Shown here piece by piece: positions 26,897 through 30,830 of a stretch of 30,830 nt of DNA. Position numbers and translations under genes: made by a program. The stretch comes from an uncultured Oscillospiraceae bacterium (GTDB lineage Bacteria > Bacillota > Clostridia > Oscillospirales > Ruminococcaceae): NCBI GenBank assembly GCA_934463345.1, contig CAKSJL010000014.1:1-30830 (forward strand), given 5' to 3'. The stretch's first letter is position 1. Every line of letters starts with the position of its first letter. The notes under the pieces are model-generated. The model ran no database searches. It was not told the DNA's origin and worked only from the letters and a program-made list of their open reading frames with translations.

Positions 26897-27070
26897 TCAT
26901 TTGTGTTTCAGATATTCCATGATACTATCTTTTGTGATCTTCCATCTGTTTCCTATCTTGAATGCATCTATCTCACCGCTGTGAATCAAATCGAGCAAAG
27001 TGTTCTTTCCAACTTTCAAAAGCTTCTGACACTCCTTAAAGGTTAATATATCAGGAATCTTTTCAAACAT
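26897..27070 (-). CDS. Short excisionase-family helix-turn-helix protein
   Basis: A 57-residue protein with an HTH_17/MerR-like motif: ILTFKECQKLLKVGKNTLLD, then IDAFKIGNRWKITKDSI and a terminal helix. This is the common excisionase-like or small regulator fold of plasmids and ICEs. ATG 27070 is preceded by AAAGGA. It is divergent from the cargo operon at 27208, and a dyad lies between them, so it may control that operon, the replication gene or the second integrase. Confidence 0.8.
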   Translation of the reverse strand: MFEKIPDILTFKECQKLLKVGKNTLLDLIHSGEIDAFKIGNRWKITKDSIMEYLKHK

Positions 27071-27138
27071 AAAACACCAATCCTTTCAAGAATATAAAGC
27101 TTTTTCGGTTTGTTTATGGTTATATTAGTGTTTAACAG

Positions 27139-27158
27139 TTCTGACAGTAAAGTCAGAA
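27139..27158. promoter_or_regulatory. Dyad in the divergent gap, candidate operator
   Basis: TTCTGAC (27139-27145) and GTCAGAA (27152-27158) form a perfect 7-bp inverted repeat with a 6-base spacer, between the short HTH gene and the rightward cargo genes. No clear consensus promoter is seen beside it. Confidence 0.4.
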
Positions 27159-27207
27159 AATCCGTTGATATATTATCCCTGTATAAACCAGGAAGGAGGA
27201 AAAACTT

Positions 27208-27324
27208 ATGACAAAAATTACGGTTGAGGCAGTCCTGAAAGCACTGGAATACGCAGCACTTGCAATTTATGGAGTTGTAAAGGTCTGCAAAAAAGAAACT
27301 GACAACAAAACCAAAAAGGAGTAA
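27208..27324 (+). CDS. 38-residue peptide at the head of the amidoligase operon
   Basis: A short frame opening with a strong GGAGGA site eight bases upstream. The peptide has an amphipathic to hydrophobic helix (AVLKALEYAALAIYGVVKV), then one cysteine and a Lys/Asp/Glu-rich tail ending in KKE. The next gene starts two bases after its stop, and AAGGAG inside its last codons serves that gene. It resembles small phage/ICE peptides of unknown role. As the first gene of the operon it could be a substrate of the downstream amidoligase, but this is speculative. Confidence 0.6.
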   Translation: MTKITVEAVLKALEYAALAIYGVVKVCKKETDNKTKKE

Positions 27325-27326
27325 CT

Positions 27327-27605
27327 ATGTTCACCAACCGCTATATTACAAGAGGAGTACGATCGGAAATACCGGTTGTACTCCAGATTTTTATGTGGGA
27401 CTGTATTTCAGCAGTTCCCGAAAAAGATTATCTGCAAATTTTCAGATTGTTTGAATGTTATGGAAAGCAAAAAATTGTTCACAATCAGGAAGTCCCTGAA
27501 CACAAGCGTGAATATCTGCTTGCAGTTCCTGAACCGGTTAATGCAAAGATCTACGTTATTGATGATGGTGATCATTGCACTATGTTGCTTGCAGAAGAAT
27601 ATTGA
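27327..27605 (+). CDS. DUF960-like protein
   Basis: A 92-residue protein with the DUF960 signature at its start: MFTNRYITRGVRSEIPVVLQ, then FMWDCI. DUF960 proteins are small, of unknown function, and frequent in phage and plasmid regions of Firmicutes. It is tightly packed after the 38-residue peptide (AAGGAG site) and 56 bases before the amidoligase. No membrane segment or signal peptide is seen. Confidence 0.75.
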   Translation: MFTNRYITRGVRSEIPVVLQIFMWDCISAVPEKDYLQIFRLFECYGKQKIVHNQEVPEHKREYLLAVPEPVNAKIYVIDDGDHCTMLLAEEY

Positions 27606-27611
27606 AACTAA

Positions 27612-27635
27612 GAGCCGATCCACTGCGACCGGCTC
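27612..27635 (+). other. Intercistronic hairpin before the amidoligase gene
   Basis: GAGCCG (27612-27617) pairs with CGGCTC (27630-27635). No strong T run follows, so it is more likely an RNA-stability or partial-termination element than a full terminator. Confidence 0.35.
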
Positions 27636-27661
27636 CAACTATTTTACGGAGGAAAGAGAAT

Positions 27662-28753
27662 ATGAAAGAAAAACTTATTTGTTCACATTGCGGAGAAATA
27701 ATTGACAATGATGACTACGGACACATAAACGGAGAAGTTATCTGCTCAGATTGTATCGAAAGATACTGTATAACCTGTGAACGCTGCGGTTCACTTATCT
27801 GGGATTCTGACAACTATGGCGATAATTATACCACACTTTGTCGTTCCTGTTATGAAAATCATTACATTCGCTGCTATGAATGTGGTACCCTGCTTTATAA
27901 CGACGATTCCTACGAATATGATGGAGAGTATTATTGCAGAGAATGTTATGACAACGTTTGTTGTAGTGATTCAATCCATGATTACAATTACAAACCTGAT
28001 CCTGTCTTTTATGGCAATGATAATCGTTACTTCGGCGTTGAGCTGGAAATAGATATTGGCGGCAAGACTTGTCCCAACGCTGATGAAATTCTTGCCATTG
28101 CCAACGACTTAGACGAACATATTTACATAAAGTCAGACGGTTCACTAAATGACGGTATGGAAATTGTGACCTATCCAATGACGCTTGATTATCACAAAGA
28201 GTTTTGCTGGAAAGATATAATGCGCAAGGCTGTATCCCTTGGCTATCGTTCCCATCAGACCAGTACCTGCGGACTTCACATTCATGTCAATAGAAACAGT
28301 CTCGGTGAAACTTCACAAGAACAGGAGGAAGTTATTTCCCGTATTCTTTACTTTGTAGAACAGCATTGGAATGAATTACTGAAATTTTCCCGCCGTTCAG
28401 AAGCTACCATGAATCGCTGGGCAGCAAGGTATGGTTACGAGTCCACACCAAAAGCAATTATGTATAAAGCAAAGAAAAATTGCTGTGGACGTTATGCCGC
28501 TGTCAATCTCTGCAACTATTATACTGTGGAATTCAGAATGTTCAGAGGAACGCTTAAATACAATACTTTAATTGCCGCATTGCAGCTCGTCAACGAGATT
28601 TGCAATGCGGCTTTTTCTATGTCTGACGAAAAAATGCAGAAACTTTCATGGTCTGATTTTGTATCAGGACTTAGCGAATCGGAACTGATTCAGTATCTTA
28701 AAGAACGTAATCTGTACATCAATGAAACTATCGATGCAGAGGAGGAAATGTAA
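27662..28753 (+). CDS. Zinc-ribbon amidoligase (Amidoligase_2-like, COOH-NH2 ligase)
   Basis: A 363-residue two-part protein. Residues 1-105 hold a chain of CxxC knuckles (C7/C10, C28/C31, C36, C39/C42, C60/C63, C71/C74, C92/C95), typical of LIM-like or treble-clef zinc ribbons that may grip protein or nucleic acid. Residues about 122-300 match the amidoligase family, which is related to glutamine synthetase/glutamate-cysteine ligase: GVELEI (125-130, metal-binding Glu), KSDGSL (157-162), MEIVTYP (166-172), CGLHIHVN (203-210) and EFRMFRGTL (290-298). Such enzymes are predicted to use ATP to join a carboxylate to an amine. GGAGG precedes ATG 27662. It is followed one base later by a class II glutaminase gene, a pairing described for this family by comparative genomics. 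The substrate is unknown. Confidence 0.85.
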   Translation: MKEKLICSHCGEIIDNDDYGHINGEVICSDCIERYCITCERCGSLIWDSDNYGDNYTTLCRSCYENHYIRCYECGTLLYNDDSYEYDGEYYCRECYDNVCCSDSIHDYNYKPDPVFYGNDNRYFGVELEIDIGGKTCPNADEILAIANDLDEHIYIKSDGSLNDGMEIVTYPMTLDYHKEFCWKDIMRKAVSLGYRSHQTSTCGLHIHVNRNSLGETSQEQEEVISRILYFVEQHWNELLKFSRRSEATMNRWAARYGYESTPKAIMYKAKKNCCGRYAAVNLCNYYTVEFRMFRGTLKYNTLIAALQLVNEICNAAFSMSDEKMQKLSWSDFVSGLSESELIQYLKERNLYINETIDAEEEM

Positions 28754-28754
28754 T

Positions 28755-29714
28755 ATGTGTGCATTATTTGGCTGGCTTGACTGTGGTAAGAAATTACCGC
28801 ATAAGCTTTTAAAGAAATTTACTCAGGAACTGGCAAATACCGCTGAAGAACGTGGAACAGATGCAAGTGGGATTTCTTATGTGCAAAATGGCAAAATCAA
28901 GATTTACAAAAAGGCAAAGCCAGCCCATAAGATAAAGTTTACCTTTCCGGAAGTTACAACTGCTGTTATGGGCCACACCAGACTTACAACACAGGGCAAT
29001 CAGAAGTTTAACTTTAACAATCACCCGTTTTACGGCAAGGCAGATAAAGAGTTTGCCTTCGCTCATAATGGAGTGCTGTATAATGACAAGACACTCAGAA
29101 AGGAAAGACATCTGCCTAAAACTCACATTGAAACAGACAGCTATGTTGCAGTCCAGCTTATTGAGAAACAGGGCAATCTGAATTTTGAAAGTTTAAAAAA
29201 TATGGCTGAAGATGTTCAGGGCAACTTCACATTTACTATACTTGACCAGTACAACACACTTTACTTTGTGAAGGGTTCAAGTCCTATGTTCCTGATATAC
29301 TTTGAAAAATTTGGACTGTTTGCGTATGCCTCAACTGAAACCATAATGAAAAAAGCTGCAAGAAAATCTGGACTGAACAAATACAGGTACAGTAGAATCT
29401 TGCTGAACGAAGGTGATATTCTCTCAATTGACAAAAACGGAAAAACAGAAGTGTCAGAGTTTGAAACATTCTCATATCAATACAGTCTTGGCTATTCCAG
29501 TGATTATGGCTGTCACGAAGAACTGTTGCTTGAAATGTGTACTTGCTTCGGCGTGTCAGAAGAAGATGTAATGCTGCTCCTTGACTTTGGCTATACAGCT
29601 GACGATATAGAGGAAATGCTCATGAATTCTGACTTACTGGAAGAAACTCTGTCTGACATAAAAGAGCTGAACAAGTATGAGGATCTGTGGGAGTACTGTG
29701 AAAAAATACACTGA
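28755..29714 (+). CDS. Class II glutamine amidotransferase partner of the amidoligase
   Basis: A 319-residue protein with an N-terminal Ntn-type glutaminase domain. The nucleophile is C2, exposed once Met1 is removed, which fixes the start at ATG 28755 rather than at an earlier in-frame ATG (28722). Glutamine-site motifs follow in order: RGTDASG (33-39), GHTRLTTQGN (73-82), NNHPF (88-92), AHNGVLYN (103-110) and ETDSYV (126-131). There is no sugar-isomerase, PRPP or synthetase domain as in GlmS, PurF or AsnB. The C-terminal part (about 245-319) is an acidic helical tail of unknown function. GGAGG overlaps the end of the amidoligase gene. It probably supplies ammonia, or a gamma-glutamyl group, to the amidoligase. 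Confidence 0.87.
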   Translation: MCALFGWLDCGKKLPHKLLKKFTQELANTAEERGTDASGISYVQNGKIKIYKKAKPAHKIKFTFPEVTTAVMGHTRLTTQGNQKFNFNNHPFYGKADKEFAFAHNGVLYNDKTLRKERHLPKTHIETDSYVAVQLIEKQGNLNFESLKNMAEDVQGNFTFTILDQYNTLYFVKGSSPMFLIYFEKFGLFAYASTETIMKKAARKSGLNKYRYSRILLNEGDILSIDKNGKTEVSEFETFSYQYSLGYSSDYGCHEELLLEMCTCFGVSEEDVMLLLDFGYTADDIEEMLMNSDLLEETLSDIKELNKYEDLWEYCEKIH

Positions 29715-29751
29715 AATTTTCAGCGTGAAATTTCATTTTAAAGGATGTATA

Positions 29752-30000
29752 ATGGACGTTGAGATTGAAAAATTCAGAGAGGTTTACAGGGAAATTGCTC
29801 AGCAAACCAGCGTTGAAACTGCAATGACCATACATAAATTGTTCGGTGGGCAGCAAATATCCTTTCCAAAGAAGCTCTACAGTTCAAATTATGTAAATAA
29901 ATGTATCAGAAAAAGTTATAACGGCGGAAATATCCGTGAACTGGCACGTCAGTTCGGTTTATCCGAACGTCGTGTCAGACAGATTTTGCGTAATTTTTAG
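29752..30000 (+). CDS. Mor-like helix-turn-helix transcription factor
   Basis: An 82-residue protein resembling the Mor/C activator family of phage Mu and related elements: a dimerisation region (ETAMTIHKLFGGQQISFPKK) and a C-terminal helix-turn-helix (NIRELARQFGLSERRVRQIL). ATG 29752 follows AAAGGA; the longer frame from 29677 overlaps the amidotransferase end. It is the last gene of the cargo cluster and may regulate that cluster or the integrase downstream. Confidence 0.78.
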   Translation: MDVEIEKFREVYREIAQQTSVETAMTIHKLFGGQQISFPKKLYSSNYVNKCIRKSYNGGNIRELARQFGLSERRVRQILRNF

Positions 30001-30006
30001 AAAGAA

Positions 30007-30068
30007 AAACAGGCTGTACAACGCACGAACAGCCTGTTTTTTTCTCAGAGTAATCTCCTCTGAGAAAA
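30007..30068 (+). terminator. Tandem hairpins ending the cargo operon
   Basis: A perfect 11-bp stem (30007-30017 with 30029-30039) runs into a T stretch and is a clear terminator of the Mor-like gene. A second perfect 11-bp stem (30040-30050 with 30058-30068) follows at once; read on the opposite strand it too leads into T residues, so the pair may insulate in both directions. Confidence 0.85.
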
Positions 30069-30148
30069 TTGTAAATACCGTTTTTTCTTTTTTAATTATA
30101 CATAATAGTACACAATCTGTCAATAGATTTACTACAATTTATACAATC

Positions 30149-30181
30149 TTTGTGCAATATCACAAATTTATATGCTATAAT
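30149..30181 (+). promoter_or_regulatory. Promoter and possible operator of the second integrase
   Basis: TATAAT at 30176-30181 is a good -10, but no consensus -35 lies at 17 bases. A TTTGTG/CACAAA inverted repeat (30149-30154 and 30161-30166) sits in the -35 region, suggesting an activator or repressor site. The flanking 30069-30148 is AT-rich with nothing else visible. Confidence 0.45.
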
Positions 30182-30229
30182 TTGAACTATTCGCCGTCAA
30201 AATTATCGTCAGATATGGAGGTACTTTAA

Positions 30230-30830
30230 ATGTCAAGAAAAGGTGAAAACATTTATAAACGCAAAGACGGAAGATGGGAAGGAAGATTTCTGGAATCGTA
30301 TAATCCTGATGGAAAAGGCAGATATCATTCGGTTTATGCTACAAGCTACACAGAGGTCAGGGAAAAGCTCAAAAGCTATAAAACAACGGCCGTTAAGAAT
30401 CCTGTAAGAAGTTCAAAGCTTGCAAAATACTGTGCCGAACGGCTTGGTATGGTTAAACTGAATCACAAGGAATCCACTTACTGCAAGTATAGAAATATCT
30501 GTGAAAATCATATACTGCCTGTATTTGCAGGATTAAACATTAGCCTTATTTCGGTTGAACTGATTGAGAATTTTCTTGCTGACAGGCTGAATAATCATAA
30601 ATTTTCTTCCAAGACAGTGAAGGATATCCTTTGTGTTCTAAAACAAATTTTTGCTTTTGCCGAAGAATCGGGAGCAAATGTTATTTGCAATTTTGACCAT
30701 ATACGCCAGAAAAAGAACGAAATGCGTGTTCTTTCCAGTGATGAACAAAAAATTTTATCTGATTATCTGCTAAAAGACATGGCTTTAGATAAGCTTGGTA
30801 TTTATTTAAGCCTGTATACCGGTATCAGGA
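30230..30830 (+). CDS. Second tyrosine integrase (5' part, cut by window end)
   Basis: About 200 residues of a phage/ICE integrase are present. The N terminus (RKGENIYKRKDGRWEGRF) is an AP2-like or arm-binding segment. A SAM-like core-binding domain follows (about 60-150), then the start of the catalytic domain. The window ends in YTGIR, the first catalytic arginine motif. GGAGG lies upstream of ATG 30230. It differs from the integrase at 20441, so either a second element begins here or this element carries two recombinases. Whether the catalytic part is intact cannot be judged. Confidence 0.9.
   Translation, partial: MSRKGENIYKRKDGRWEGRFLESYNPDGKGRYHSVYATSYTEVREKLKSYKTTAVKNPVRSSKLAKYCAERLGMVKLNHKESTYCKYRNICENHILPVFAGLNISLISVELIENFLADRLNNHKFSSKTVKDILCVLKQIFAFAEESGANVICNFDHIRQKKNEMRVLSSDEQKILSDYLLKDMALDKLGIYLSLYTGIR

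Noticed and set aside
27795..28178. 127-codon minus-strand frame inside the amidoligase gene
   Set aside because: It is the complement of the zinc-ribbon region; its His/Tyr/Arg-rich composition is an artefact of Cys/Asp/Tyr codons on the other strand.

Overview
The window looks like chromosome of an anaerobic, low-to-moderate GC Gram-positive bacterium of the Clostridia, most likely a Ruminococcus-like Oscillospiraceae member. This is inferred from several things: strong GGAGG ribosome sites and TTGACA/TATAAT promoters with 17-bp spacers, intrinsic terminators, a one-chain clostridial PurL, an [FeFe]-hydrogenase maturase (HydE), an Rrf2 regulator, a PP2C phosphatase and an HPr-like protein. 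No rRNA, tRNA or CRISPR array was seen.

Positions 1-19061 are ordinary core chromosome. Leftward genes are an M23 peptidase, an Rrf2 regulator, purL, mtaB and an EF-G paralogue. Rightward genes are an HPr-like protein, a PP2C phosphatase, pyrG with a small membrane protein, a comM-rodA-hydE-tcdA run, and guaA. Three genes are glutamine-dependent nucleotide enzymes (purL, pyrG, guaA). Two (mtaB, tcdA) act on the t6A37 base of tRNA. Small inverted-repeat elements of two families sit in the intergenic gaps.

From the 3' end of guaA to the right edge the content changes to an integrated mobile element. Its left end carries a RelB-like/PIN toxin-antitoxin pair, a ribbon-helix-helix MobC-like protein, a tyrosine integrase and an excisionase-like protein. 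A 180-bp MITE-like element follows. Next come an FtsK/TcpA-like DNA translocase with a striking repeat and hairpin region upstream, a lysine-rich protein, a zinc-finger protein, and a replication-initiator-like gene split by a -1 frameshift. An AT-rich region with a perfect 14-bp stem-loop (candidate origin) precedes a short HTH protein.

The rightward cargo cluster (27208-30000) encodes a 38-residue peptide, a DUF960-like protein, a zinc-ribbon amidoligase, a class II glutamine amidotransferase and a Mor-like regulator. A second tyrosine integrase begins at 30230 and runs off the window at its first catalytic arginine. The amidoligase plus glutaminase pair is the best candidate for an uncharacterised system: the glutaminase could supply ammonia or activate a glutamine-derived group for an amide or isopeptide bond on an unknown substrate carried or met by the element.
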